A DNA stretch of 64,000 bases from Tenrec ecaudatus (lineage: Eukaryota > Chordata > Mammalia > Afrosoricida > Tenrecidae): the NCBI RefSeq assembly GCF_050624435.1, contig NC_134541.1, positions 9,004,983 through 9,068,982 on the forward strand, given 5' to 3'. The first letter of the stretch is position 1; every line of letters starts with the position of its first letter. Under the pieces are notes generated by a model that searched no databases, was not told the origin of the DNA, and saw nothing but the letters and a program-made list of their open reading frames with translations. Below are positions 37,195-47,416 of the stretch, piece by piece. Both the position numbers and the translations under genes were made by a program.

Positions 37195-37405
37195 CTACCC
37201 AAAACCAAATCCAAACAACCAACCCAAAACCACTTCCATCAAGCTGATTACTACTCATAGCGGCTCTTTGTAGAGTTTCTGAGACTAAATTTTTACAGGA
37301 ACAGATAGCCTCATCTTTCCACATTGGAATGGTTGATAGGTTTGAACCACTGACCTTGCAGTTAGCAGACCAATGCTTACCTGACAGGGCCACTAGGATT
37401 CTAAA
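37195..37405 (-). repeat. AfroSINE copy, adjacent
   Basis: A-rich start CCCAAAACCAAATCCAAACA, then CATCAAGCTGATTACTACTCA, ending CTGACAGGGCCACTAGGATTC. Confidence 0.8.
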
Positions 37406-37436
37406 TACTAGGACTTAATAAGTTCCATGAAGGACT

Positions 37437-37457
37437 ATTATTATTATTATTATTATT
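37437..37457 (+). repeat. ATT microsatellite
   Basis: Seven TTA units. Confidence 0.9.
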
Positions 37458-37506
37458 AAAAGATAACCTCCCCCTCTACCATAATAGAGGATTGGGGAAA
37501 TTATGT

Positions 37507-38003
37507 AGGTGTGTTAGTTCGGGTAGACTAGAGAAACAAATCCAGGGAGACTCATGTGTATAAGAAATAGCTGTATGTACAAGAGCAATTGAATATTGAG
37601 AAAACATCCCAGCCCAGTCCAGATCAAGTCCAAAAGTCCAATATTAGCCCATATGTCCTGTAGCAATCTATAAATTCATCTTCAGACCTACGTAACACAT
37701 TCAATGACGCCAAATGCAGGAAGATCACAGGCCAGTGGGTGGAAAGTCTTGTGGATCCAGTGGCGGTGGAAGCATCTCCATGCTGGCAGGGGTCTCCGTG
37801 TGGCTCCTTCAGCTCCAGGGCTCTAGCGTAGCTCCATGCGTCTTGTCAACAGGAGTGTCTCACAGGGAGTGGTCAGTATCCCACCTCCAGAGCTATTTAT
37901 CTCCTTAGCACCTCTTAATGTGGTCACCAAGCTATGACCTGATTCACAGGCTAAACTCCACCCCCTCTTCCTTAAGTCTCAAATTGACAATAGATTATGT
38001 AAC
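37507..38003 (+). mobile_element. LTR-like element, best full copy
   Basis: About 0.5 kb from TGTGTTAGTTCGGGTAGACTA to GATTATGTAACTACCAC. GGTG flanks both ends. It has no poly(A) tail, no coding content and no inverted termini longer than a few bases, so a solo LTR is the best guess. Confidence 0.6.
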
Positions 38004-38007
38004 TACC

Positions 38008-38135
38008 ACGGTGGGTCACTCATTATGGGAGCAGAAAGCCTCATTTTTCCAGGAGTGGCTGGTGATTTAGAACTGCTAACCTTTTGGCCGGAAGTCCAAA
38101 TGCATTAACCAGTACACCGCCAAGGCTCCATGCGT
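38008..38135 (-). repeat. AfroSINE head half
   Basis: GGAGCAGAAAGCCTCATTTTT...CAGTACACCGCCAAGGCTCC. The tail half is absent, so it abuts the LTR-like element. Confidence 0.75.
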
Positions 38136-38635
38136 CAGAATTGCCTGGGTGGTAGTGAGTTGTAGTTTTTCTCATGACCTAGTCTCCCGTCCTTCTTACA
38201 AGGCCCTGGGTTTATCAGAGGAAGCATTTGTCATCGAGGCAACTCGAAGCGCTGGTGGCCCTCGTGCGTTGGAGCATTTTCAGTGGCTTTTCAATGGCTG
38301 CTCCTTCAGAAGTAGATCACCAGGACTTTCCACCGAGGACCTTCGGGGCAGACCCGAACTTCCAAGCCTCTGGTTACCAGCCTAGCATGATAGCTGTGTG
38401 CACCACTGAGAGACCTGCCTGTTGCTTCTTGTTGGGCATGCTAGAGTTGCTTAGGACTCGTGACAGCCCCAAGTGATTCAGAGTAGTACTTGCCCATCAT
38501 GTTCTCTTGACTCTGCTCATAGGAGAAACAGGGCTCCAGATCTTCTGCAGTACAACGGGGGGCCTTTCAAGTGCCAAACTTTACGTTAGTAGTGGAGCGC
38601 AAGGCGTCTGTGCTGCCTAGGGACCTGGTCCTCCG
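38136..38635. other. Intergenic, no gene seen
   Basis: Two overlapping ORFs of about 80 codons are unsupported. Confidence 0.4.
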
Positions 38636-38860
38636 GGTTGCTGTTGTTGCTAGGTGCTGTGGAGCAGGTTCCAGCTCCTAGCGACCGTATGTGCAGCAGA
38701 TGAAACACTGCCCGGTCCTGTGCCGTCTTTACAGTTGTTCTTAAGTTGAGTCCCTGAATGGCAGCCACTGTATCAATCCATCTTAGCTAAGAGCTTCCTC
38801 GCTTTGGCCACTCTGCAACTTTACCAAGCATGATGTCCTTCTCCAATGTGGTCCTTAGGT
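38636..38860 (-). repeat. RTE-type LINE 3' end
   Basis: Begins GGTTGCTGTTGTTGCTAGGTG (the reversed AAC tail), then CACTGCCCGGTCCTGTGCCG, ending near GCATGATGTCCTTCTCCAATG. Confidence 0.75.
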
Positions 38861-39417
38861 TTATTGTCCCAACCTGGCCAATTGGAACATGGGGGATTAA
38901 TCAGATCACATTTTGATTGGAGGACAAAGAGATAAACGACTCTGCAAGGCTCACCCCTGCTCTCCGGTGTGTTTCTGCTTTAGATAGTTCTCTGCCTCAG
39001 CCTGTGTGCTACACCGTCTGGGGGCCCAGCAACCTGTGGATCATGGATCTTGTCACTGGAGCTGGAGGCTTCTTTGAGACCTGCTTCACCACGCTGCTGG
39101 TGCATACATCGTTGAGCTTGAGGCTGGTGGGTCCTGTCACCTTGCATTGCTTGAGTTCAATATCCCTTACAGGCCGGCTTCCCTAAGTTCCCAAGCTACT
39201 GACCCACCCTGCTGTTTGCTGCCTGTGGGCAGACTCTGCCTGCCTTGCCAGAGGGAGAACTCTGCCTCCTGCTTCCTTGACCTCGGACCCAGCATTCCAT
39301 ATGAGTTGAAAGACTTCCAGTATATTAACTGTTTCATGAAAGTGAGTTGAATTGAGCCCTGTGTACTGCTGTGTGGACTAATTAGCTGTTATATTATTTC
39401 TTGCTGTGTAAACCAAT

Positions 39418-39471
39418 GTATGTATGTATATATGTATGTATGTATGTATCTATCTATCTATCTATCTATCA
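39418..39471 (+). repeat. TATG/TATC microsatellite
   Basis: TGTATGTATG steps pass into five TATC units. Confidence 0.9.
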
Positions 39472-39506
39472 ATCATCATAAGGGTCCTGGTTTTGTTTCT
39501 CTAGAG

Positions 39507-39697
39507 CAGTGGTTCTCAACCTTTCTCATGTCGTGACCCTTTGATACAGTTCCTTATGTTGTGGTGACCCCCCCAACCATAAAATTATTTTTGTTGCTAC
39601 CTCATAACTAATTTCACTACTGTTATGAATCAGGAACCCCTGTGAAAAGATTGTTTGACCCACAAAAGGGTCATGACCCACAGGTTGAGAACCGCTG
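39507..39697 (+). mobile_element. hAT MITE (OC1/SPIN-like)
   Basis: 191 bp with termini CAGTGGTTCTCAACCT and AGGTTGAGAACCGCTG (15 of 16 matching as an inverted pair). It is flanked by an 8-bp duplication, CTCTAGAG versus CTTGAGAG (6 of 8). The inside reads GTGACCCTTTGATACAGTTCC...CACAAAAGGGTCATGACCC. Eight-base duplications and these ends define hAT. Confidence 0.88.
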
Positions 39698-40027
39698 CTT
39701 GAGAGAACCCTGTCTAACATATCCAGGGACTGAATTCTCCTGACAACATGTCCAAAACACATGGGACCTAGCCTCGCCATCCTTGCCTCTAAGGAGCATT
39801 TTGACGGTACCTCTTCCAGGACAGATGCATTGGTTCTTTGGCAGTCTATGTGCTTTCAATGTTCTTCCCCAGTACCATAACTCAGACTCATCTTGACTGT
39901 TAGGGAAGAGGCCCCCGTGAGCATTCTGGAATGCCTTTTGACGGTCCTCGACAATGATGCCAACTAGATACATAACCAGGAGTGGTCTTGCTGGATCACG
40001 GGACTGGTTCTTATGGTTTGCCAGAAG

Positions 40028-40208
40028 GAGACCTGGTGGCCATGCTGGGTAACCATTGAGCTGCTAGCCACATGGTCGGTGGTTCAAACCTACTAGCTGC
40101 TCCACGGGAGAAAGTTGAGGCTCTCTGCTCCCCCAAAGATTGACCATCTGAGAAACCCTATGTAGAGTTGGAATTGACACGAGGGCAGTGCGTTGGTTTG
40201 GGGCTTAA
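40028..40208 (+). repeat. AfroSINE copy
   Basis: GACCTGGTGGCCATGCTGGG...GGTCGGTGGTTCAAACCTAC...GGAATTGACACGAGGGCAGTG with GGTTTGGGG. Confidence 0.85.
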
Positions 40209-40955
40209 AGAGGCAGGAAGACTTGCTTGAAAGGATCAACAGCAGACATACGTGCAAGAGCCCACAGAAGCCGCCGGGGCCCCTGGTGCTACTTAAAGGG
40301 CTCTGTTACCTCTGCCAGCCAGTCACTCCATTTCCCACAGGATCACGCCCGAGGCAGGTTTGTATGCAGTTCCTTGTGTACAGGCTCACCTGTATCTGTG
40401 TTAGCACAGGTTTCATTGAACTCCACCAGACCAAGTAAACCCACAACCGCAGGGGTCCTCCAAACTGCAGGGGGATTGTGAAGATCAGATGGCGGAGTGG
40501 GTCACGTGTTGGGAATTACGCCTGTGGCAGTCACGGTCCCCTCCTCACAGGAACCATCAGGACGCAGCTGGCAGAGACTGTATTTGCAGGCTGGGTTGTG
40601 CTGGAGTGGCCGACGGCAGAGGTTGGGCCTGTCCTGCTGAGGTTGGGATGCTGGCTTCCCTGTGGAGGGCCAGTGGGACCCTGCGCAGGTTCCTGGATGC
40701 CCTGGCCATCTGTGTCCTCATCGGCAGCATGATGGTGGTAACAGGGTGGGGTTTCTCCTGAAGTTCCTCAGACAGGGCTCCGACAGCACCTGACACGGAA
40801 GGTCTGCCGTACGGACGCAGGCTGTTCATCACCAGCCCTTGGCTGGCCTCTTGCGCTAGACTGGAGCTTAGCCGCCTGGGGCGTTGAATGGCCAACATGG
40901 TGCTGAAGCCCCTGTAAGAGCGAGTGTCTGTTATGCGGCTCAAAGTCAGTATCCG

Positions 40956-41035
40956 AAGGGGAGGTTTCTTTGTTTAGTGGAGTTGGGTTTTTCCCAAGGG
41001 GAGGTTTCTTTGTTTAGTGGAATTGGGTTTTTCCC
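40956..41035 (+). repeat. 40-bp tandem duplication
   Basis: AAGGGGAGGTTTCTTTGTTT... is repeated exactly once with one G/A difference. The copies are 40956-40995 and 40996-41035. Confidence 0.92.
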
Positions 41036-41296
41036 AAGATCTGGTCTTCGGGGAAAAAAGGTACTTTCTCCAGAGACCTTTCTAGTGGGATGAGGCTCAT
41101 GGTCTGTCTTCATCCTTGCTACTGGAAGCTCGTCCTTGTGAGGTGTGGATTCTTGTGACCCACTGAGCTGCTTTCCCCACTTTTCCTCACAGGACGTCTG
41201 TCCGTTTTCTTGCTTGGTTCAACTCCTTTGCATCTAACTCTTGTCTGAATAAATGTTTGCATTTGCATGTATTTATATATAATCTATACCTTAATA

Positions 41297-41500
41297 TTGA
41301 CCAAACTCATGGCCATTGAGTCCATTCCGGCTCATGGTGACCCTATAGGACAGTGCGGAACTGCTCCTGTGGTTTCCGAGACTGTCATGCTTTACGGGAG
41401 TAGAAAGTCTCATCTTTCCCCTGTGGAGCTTCTGGTGGTTTCAAACTCCTAGACTTGTGGTGAACAGCCCAAGGCATAACCCACCGTGCCGCCTATAAAA
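41297..41500 (-). repeat. AfroSINE copy
   Basis: GGCCATTGAGTCCATTCCGG...CATGGTGACCCTATAGGACAG, ending at CACCGTGCCGCC. Confidence 0.85.
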
Positions 41501-41837
41501 CATAGAAATAAATAAAAGCCCTCCATTGGCCTTGTCAAGGTCTTAAGTGACACGTCCCCTCCAGCCTTCTATCGTTAACTTACCACAGCTTCTAGAATCT
41601 GTTTTCCACCTGATCCCTCCTCCAGGTGGCTAGGTTCCCCCACAATGCACTCCTCCTGCCTCTTTCTCCAACACTACAGTTCTGTGGGGGGGTTGAAATC
41701 CCTCGGGATGGCCAGTCTCCCACACAGCCTGAGGGACACAATAGTGGTCAGTCAGAATGTCCTAGGGAAGCATGTGAAGACCCGGGCCTAGCCCGGAGTG
41801 TCTGGGGACCGTTGTTGAAAGCAGGAGTCCCGATCAG

Positions 41838-42010
41838 GTAGTGGTTCCTGGTGGGGCTGCTAACTGCAAGGTCAGCAGATGGAGACCACCAGGCAGCTCA
41901 AGGACAAGAAGTGAGGCTTTCTACATCCATCTCAGGGGCAGTTCTACCCTGTCCTCTAGGGGTGGAATCAACTTGAGGGCAGTTGAGTTTGGGTTTATGT
42001 TTGGTCTTTT
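41838..42010 (+). repeat. AfroSINE copy, partial
   Basis: GTGGGGCTGCTAACTGCAAGG...GGGGCAGTTCTACCCTGTCC...AGTTGAGTTTGGGTTTATG. Confidence 0.8.
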
Positions 42011-42584
42011 TCTTTTTGGTTCGTGTAGATAAGGCCCAGTAGATGACACTACCATTGCCCACAGGGGGCCACTCTTTCTCCAGATTTCATCCTGTGGAAA
42101 CGGCAACGTTGCTAACAAGTTCCCCAGGTGCCACCGATGCCAAGGCTGCGCCTTAATCGGTCCCCAGGTGATTTGTGTCTGCTTCAAGCATGGGAGGCCG
42201 TGACGGCCGGGTCTCCAACAGACCTCCCCAGTGTCAGGCGCCCTGTAAGCAAGGTAAGCACGGGCTGATATTCGCTTCCTTTCTCATCTGTAGAGAGCAT
42301 CATATTTTTTCACCACCCCAGAGATTGTGCTTCTAGGTCTCACTGGAACCTGCGCCTCCCCCGCCCCCACAGCGCCTTCCTACAGAATCAAGGCCTCTTT
42401 TCAGAGATACAATCTTGACAGATATGGAGTGCCCAGTAAGCAAGGCAAGCACAGGTTGACTTGTGCTTCCTTCACAATCCATACTAAATAATTTCACATT
42501 CTCAAAGCACAACAAAGGTTCTGCCCCTCGGTCTGGCCAGCATCTCTCTCCCAACCCGACGGCAGCTTCCTCCTGAGTCACAGC
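42011..42584. other. Intergenic, no gene seen
   Basis: A segment around 42210-42290 (AGGCGCCCTGTAAGCAAGGTAAG) is echoed at 42430-42465 (AGTGCCCAGTAAGCAAGGCAAG), a loose internal duplication of about 200 bp spacing. No ORF is supported. Confidence 0.4.
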
Positions 42585-42710
42585 CCCTGCGAGTTTCTGA
42601 GACAATTACTTTGTAAGGGGCCATAGCCTCGTCTTCCTGCCTTCCAAGGGGCTGGTGGTTTCCAACTGCCCACCTTGTGGTAGCAGCCCCCAGGGCCCAT
42701 ATCTGGAATT
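42585..42710 (-). repeat. AfroSINE fragment
   Basis: GTTTCTGAGACAATTACTTTG...GGGGCTGGTGGTTTCCAACTG...GTGGTAGCAGCCC. Confidence 0.65.
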
Positions 42711-43560
42711 GCCGACTAAGCCATGAGCACAGATCAGCTCACCTTGCATGCTGCCTCATCTGCCCTGCTCCCTAGTCCACACCGCCCAGGACTCACCCAA
42801 GCTTCATCCAACAGCTCCAACCCAGTATCCAAGGCAAGGTCCACCCCGCCATCCTCTTCCTCCACCCTGCCGGCTAGCCCTCCTTGGGTAGGACAAATGG
42901 GTAGCACAAGTGGGCTAGCCTCGAAGTGGGTAGTTGAAGCCAGCTTTGTCTAGTGGGCCAGCTGAGGAAGACCACCCTTGGGAACAATGGTCCAGAGACT
43001 GCCAGACTGCCTGCATGATTAACCACATGCTTATGATTTGGTGACAGAAATGCATTCCAAGTGCCTTTAAACTCTGGGCCCGGGGAGCTCTCTCTTGGTC
43101 TGTGCTCAGAACAAGAGCTTGGCCTTTCCCCATGCTCCCTTCAGCTCTCAAATCACTGTCAAGCCCAATCCATGTCACCGCTGCTCCAAGTCCCAGCCTC
43201 CCTCTCCTATCTTTTCTTCTGCCAACTGGCTCCAAGAAGCACCAGAAGTGCGTTCACCTGGAGTCTCTGCAGCAAAGCCCGCCTCACGCCTGCCAGCATG
43301 ACTTCTTTAAGTACCGCTCCCATCGTGGTGCCAAACCCTTTACGCTCCCAGCCCTGAGTGGCCAAAACCCCACCCAGCCCATGGAACACTTCTTCCTTCC
43401 CTCAATTCGCCTGAGGTGCTGTTGGCTGGTGCTTTGAGGGCTTGGAGAGGGTGGTGGTGGTTGGGGCGACGGAAAATTACTGATCAGATTGGAGCATTTA
43501 AAAAGCCCAGATGGTGGCACCATGTAGCATCTCGTAAGACCCGTAACTGAGCGTTCTCTC
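42711..43560. other. Intergenic, no gene seen
   Basis: C-rich stretch with overlapping ORFs of up to 111 codons on both strands. None looks like a protein family. Confidence 0.4.
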
Positions 43561-43564
43561 CAAT

Positions 43565-44620
43565 GTCCTTAAGGTGTCCTGGTGGCGCTCGGGCGAGGCA
43601 TTGGGCTGCTAGCTACGAGGTCAGCAGTTGAAACCCACTAACCTCTCTGAGGTAGCAAGGTGAGGCTGGCTGCTCCCATGAAGGCTTACAGCCTTGAAAA
43701 TCCTTTATATGAGGGATACCCCCAAAATAACTGCATTTTTCCCCGCTAGGCAAGCATCAAGCAACTCACTCTGACAACTCGCTCTGACTTAGTACCCCTA
43801 GTGGCGTCACCTGGGAAGGTTCTCTCTGGACACAGTGGATTTTTACATGAAAGCAGTTTTGCGTGAACCTTGTTTTTTTGAGACAGCCGATTTAAAAGAA
43901 TAGGGTATGGCTGTGAAATTTTGTTTCCTGCTTGGGAAAAATGCTGCAAAAACTGTTGTGATATTAAACACAGCATACACTGGGAAACTCAAGTGTGCAA
44001 GTAGTTTTCTCATTTCAAAAAAGGTGATGTCGATTGACGACAAACCTTGTTCTGGACATCCCGAATGGATGAAAATGTCAACTCACAGTGCATTTGGAAC
44101 ACATTCCACAAGGTCAGACTGCTAATCAAGCTTTAAAGATTGTGTAACAGTGTGCAACAAATAAGGCCTGATTTGTGGCAGACAGGGAACTGGTTTTTCT
44201 ACCATGACAATGTACCTGTTTACACAACCATCTCAGGGTGCCAGTTTTTGGTAAAAAACAGCATGGCTCTCTTGCCCAATGCACCTGACTCACCTGATCT
44301 TGTTTAGTGTGGCTTCTTTCTGTTTCCACAAAGAGGGACATGGAAGGACAGCAATTTGATGATAGATAAGTGAAGAAAAAAACAAGGGAGGTGCTGTCGG
44401 CCATCCAAACAGATGAGTTTGAAAACTGTTTCCAAGAATGGAATCACAGACTGGACAAATGTATTAAGTGTAATGGAGAGTACTTTGAAGGTGAATAAGG
44501 TTTATTTTGTAAGAAAAATTGAATGCATAGCTTTGGGAAAAAAATCTGTTTTGGGGGTTACCCCCTTGTCGAGTCCCTGACTCAGAATCGACTGAATAGT
44601 AGTGGATTATCAGGGGTTTA
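43565..44620 (+). repeat. AfroSINE split by a mariner
   Basis: Left part 43565-43709 (TGTCCTGGTGGCGCTCGGGC...CAGCCTTGAAAATCCTTTATA). Right part 44569-44620 (TCGAGTCCCTGACTCAGAATC...GACTGAATAGTAGTGG). Together they restore a nearly complete SINE. Confidence 0.85.
43710..44568 (+). mobile_element. Mariner transposon, internally deleted
   Basis: Ends are TGAGGGATACCCCCAAAATAA and its inverted partner before 44568, next to a TA. The broken transposase frames show the N-terminal helix-turn-helix (FCFLLGKNAAKTVVILNTAY) and part of the catalytic domain (WFFYHDNVPVYTT...NAPDSPDL). The GDETW-type block is missing. At 859 bp it is shorter than a typical 1.3-kb mariner. Confidence 0.85.
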
Positions 44621-45089
44621 TTCTTCACCTTATGAAAACCCCAAGCTAACACAGCATACTGTACATGCAAAAGTCCAATTCATTCTGCAAGAGTCTTTGG
44701 TCCGTTTGGCTTAAAAACAGAAATGGCTGTTGTTAAAAGTAAGGGTTGGGTGTAAAAATTAAGATTCTCATCAGTATTAAATGCATTGACAAACCCAGAT
44801 CAAAGATGTCCAATGGCCCCTCTGGGTTCATGCATTGCCCCTGCATTGGGGGTAAGGGGGTCACAAAGTTTGAGTTCATCTCCCCCAACTACTAACCAAG
44901 ATGAGAAAACACAGAGGACATAATAGCAAGTATTTCTGATGCCCCAGCATTTCCTAGGGGGATGAAAGCAACCTATGAAGTTAATAATGCGTTCCCTCCC
45001 TCACTGATGTTAGATGTTTGGTTTCTGGTATGAGGCTTCCGAGCTAATGTGCTGGGCAAATCTGTCTTTAGAATATAGTCAGACTATAG
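44621..45089. other. Intergenic, no gene seen
   Basis: No recognised repeat or ORF. Confidence 0.4.
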
Positions 45090-45335
45090 AAGCAAGAATG
45101 ATTGATGAGGTTTTGTCTCCTAAACTCTGGACGTGTGCGCAAGAGACCAGGCCTTGGGAAGGGCATCCTGCTTGGGGAAGTAGGGCAGTGAAAGAGGAAG
45201 GCCTCCATGAGATAGATGGACACGGTGGCTGCAGCCATGGGCGGAGGCCTAACAGTTGTGATGGTGCGGGACCGGACAGTTCTGCTGTACCCGGGGTCAC
45301 TAGGAGTCGGAACCGACTGGACAGCTGAGTTACGT
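45090..45335 (+). repeat. RTE-type LINE 3' end
   Basis: AGAGACCAGGCCTTGGGAAGG...ATGGACACGGTGGCTGCAGCC...AGGAGTCGGAACCGACTGGAC. The AAC tail is lost. Confidence 0.8.
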
Positions 45336-46433
45336 GTAGATCACTTTCCCAGCACTGAGCTCTGATGAGTGCCCACTGTTCAGGTGGCTCCGCTCAACCC
45401 TTACCTGCCCTCCGCTGGCCATCTTCCAGCACCCCGCCGTGAGCCTGGCATCCATGGAGCACCTCTGGATTTTGGCTGCATTTGACCGGTGCTAGGTGAC
45501 AGATGGACTTCGGAGGGAGTTCAGGGATGGTACTTTGGCACTTTCCCTGGACGGAGGCCATGGCTCTCGGTAGCTGAAAGTCGCTTTGCCTGGATTCTGG
45601 GGTGAAAGGCAATCACTCCCTCCCCTGGCCCTGGCCCTCTAACACTGCCTGCCTTTGCCTGGGCGACATCAAATGAGCCCCCTGCATCTGCCCACCTCCT
45701 ACAGTGACAACCCCCTGCCCCGGCCTCGCTCCTCTAGCTGAGCGCTGACCACGGCCTTGTGGGGCTCAATCTCCAGAATCCGGGGAGACTTTGCAGTCAA
45801 GGTCCCCCCTGTATGTGGTTTAGGGTTTTACAGACCGCGTGTCCATCTTGAAGCCTGACCTGGTGTTTATAAACGTTCAGCGATGACAAAATAATCCATG
45901 TGATGTTTGGTCTTGAAGGTTAAGCCCACCTTTCTTTTAAGATTGTGTAGATTTAATCCTGAGGGTTTCTTCTATTGTGGCCCTTCAAGTAGTAGTTTGG
46001 CCTGTCAGCGCCATCTGCTGGAAAGCTGACATGATCATAGTTTGCCACACACCAAAATGACGGGGTTTGCTGGGAAAAGTGAGGGAGGTAAAGGCAGGCT
46101 TCTATCTAAGAAACAAGCCTTACTTTACGGAATTGTACCTACGCAACGTCCACGTCATTATCAATATAAACCTAAGTCAGTTACAAAGAAGAAATGAAGT
46201 CTACAACTTCTCCTTAAAGGAAGGTACAGAACCATTTCGATGCAGTACAACCTGTGAAAGCTGGAAGCTGGGCCAGGTGGAAACCTGTCAGACGCACAGC
46301 CAAGGAGGTCCCGGTAATAGAGCCACAGAAAGGTAAGACTGCCTCCCACCAATGGCGGGAAACTCACCAGATCCAGAAAAACGAGGTGGCCCCTTCGGGT
46401 TCCGGCTCTCACAGGTGTCACTGTGCCACATCC

Positions 46434-46436
<3 letters not shown>
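45336..46436. other. 3' flank of PFDN4, apparently unique
   Basis: Contains the CTCF-type motif at 46006. ORFs are not supported. Confidence 0.4.
46006..46021 (-). promoter_or_regulatory. CTCF-type motif downstream of PFDN4
   Basis: The minus strand reads CCAGCAGATGGCGCTG, a near-perfect CTCF core in sequence that I do not recognise as a repeat. It is about 1.2 kb past the poly(A) signal. Confidence 0.6.

Positions 46437-46496
<60 letters not shown>
46437..46496 (+). repeat. CA microsatellite
   Basis: Thirty uninterrupted CA units. Likely polymorphic. Confidence 0.97.
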
Positions 46497-46497
<1 letters not shown>

Positions 46498-46594
46498 CTC
46501 GTGAGGCTCTGCTTGTAGGAATCTCAGCAGAATCATGCATACCCCAGTCATTGCTACTGCTCTCTGCGTAAGACATGCTGGATGTCAGTTTGTA

Positions 46595-46803
46595 CACTGC
46601 AGACAGACCAAGCCCAGTGCCATCGTCCCTTCCGACTCACAGGAGAGCCTGCAGGAGAGTAGACCTGCCCCTGGGGGTCTCTGAGAACGTCACCCTGTAC
46701 AGAGAAAGCCTCATCTTTCTCCCCCAGAGCAGCTGGTAGGTTTGAACTGCTGACTCTGTGGTCAGCAGCCACGAGTGACCCACTATACCACCAGTGCTCC
46801 TTA
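46595..46803 (-). repeat. AfroSINE copy
   Basis: CAGTGCCATCGTCCCTTCCGA...CTGCCCCTGGGGGTCTCTGAG...CACTATACCACCAGTGCTCC. Confidence 0.85.
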
Positions 46804-47242
46804 TGTTGCGTGCACACTTAAATAAAAGGCACGCACATCTCTTGTCCGCGTGCCAGCGCCTCAGCCGTGTGATAAGGAAAGGGCACAGGCGGGGCAGGAC
46901 TTCACCGTCCGGAAACAGCAGCCTGAGTGCAGACGGACGGAGCCACGACACAAGACTGCTCTTCTAACTGGCAGCTGGGACCGATGTTCTAAATGATTCA
47001 TATGGAAACGGAAACAGGTTGCTTAACTGATTTTAATAACATGACATACAGCCCCTAGACTTGATATAATCGTTATGCAAAATACATAGATGAATACTGT
47101 CTTCTTTTAAAAATATAAAATAAATAAGCAAGACATGTGAAAATAGGCAAGTTTCCATTAAATAAATGAAAATTTTAAAAAAAAGTTTTGCTTTCCATTA
47201 TCATTTGAAGAAGGGAAATTATCATTTTAAACAATATTCAGG
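46804..47242. other. Downstream flank and possible distal 3' UTR of PFDN4
   Basis: 47000-47242 is very AT-rich. Two ATTATCATTT words flank AGAAGGGAA at 47198-47230. No repeat is recognised. Confidence 0.35.
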
Positions 47243-47248
47243 TTTATT
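47243..47248 (-). terminator. PFDN4: PFDN4 polyadenylation signal (AATAAA)
   Basis: A canonical AATAAA on the minus strand lies about 37 nt past the TAA stop, in an AT-rich stretch. It is the first one downstream and the likely proximal polyadenylation signal. Further A/T-rich signals continue to about 47000, so a longer 3' UTR is possible. Confidence 0.6.
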
Positions 47249-47284
47249 AAACAAATTTAAAAAAGAAAAGGTATTATAAAAGGT

Positions 47285-47416
47285 TTAACTTTCATCGGCT
47301 TCAAGGTTTATGTTACTGCCAAACTTTGCGTACAACTGGACTTTCAAGTCTGCTAGCACCCGCTGAATCGCCTGCACTCGGGACTCTAAGGCATCAATTT
47401 CTTCTTGTAAATTTTT
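47285..47416 (-). CDS. PFDN4: PFDN4 coding exon 4 (residues 92-134) and stop
   Basis: Follows a CCCCCAG acceptor. It encodes KNLQEEIDALESRV... through YAKFGSNINLEADES and ends in TAA. An ORF call that starts further upstream (near 47476) reads through intron 3 and is not the real start of this segment. Confidence 0.97.
   Translation of the reverse strand, partial: KNLQEEIDALESRVQAIQRVLADLKVQLYAKFGSNINLEADES

Larger units (their letters stand above)
38862..39725 (-). repeat. LTR-like repeat carrying a hAT MITE
   Basis: On the minus strand it begins ATGTTAGACAGGGTTCTCTC and continues past the MITE with TAGAGAAACAAAACCAGGACC, the same opening as the other family members. A TATG/TATC microsatellite lies at 39418-39471. 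Confidence 0.55.

Noticed and set aside
37507-38003. LTR-like family considered as flanks of a full endogenous retrovirus
   Set aside because: No pair of same-oriented copies encloses gag-, pol- or env-like coding text. All copies appear to be solitary.
43061-43437. Overlapping ORFs of about 100 codons considered as a possible exon cluster
   Set aside because: Three frames are open at once because of local composition, with no flanking splice pattern and no family resemblance.
46161-46571. ORFs with CVCVCV or HTHTHT runs
   Set aside because: Translations of the CA microsatellite in both directions. The same applies near 53700 and 54970.
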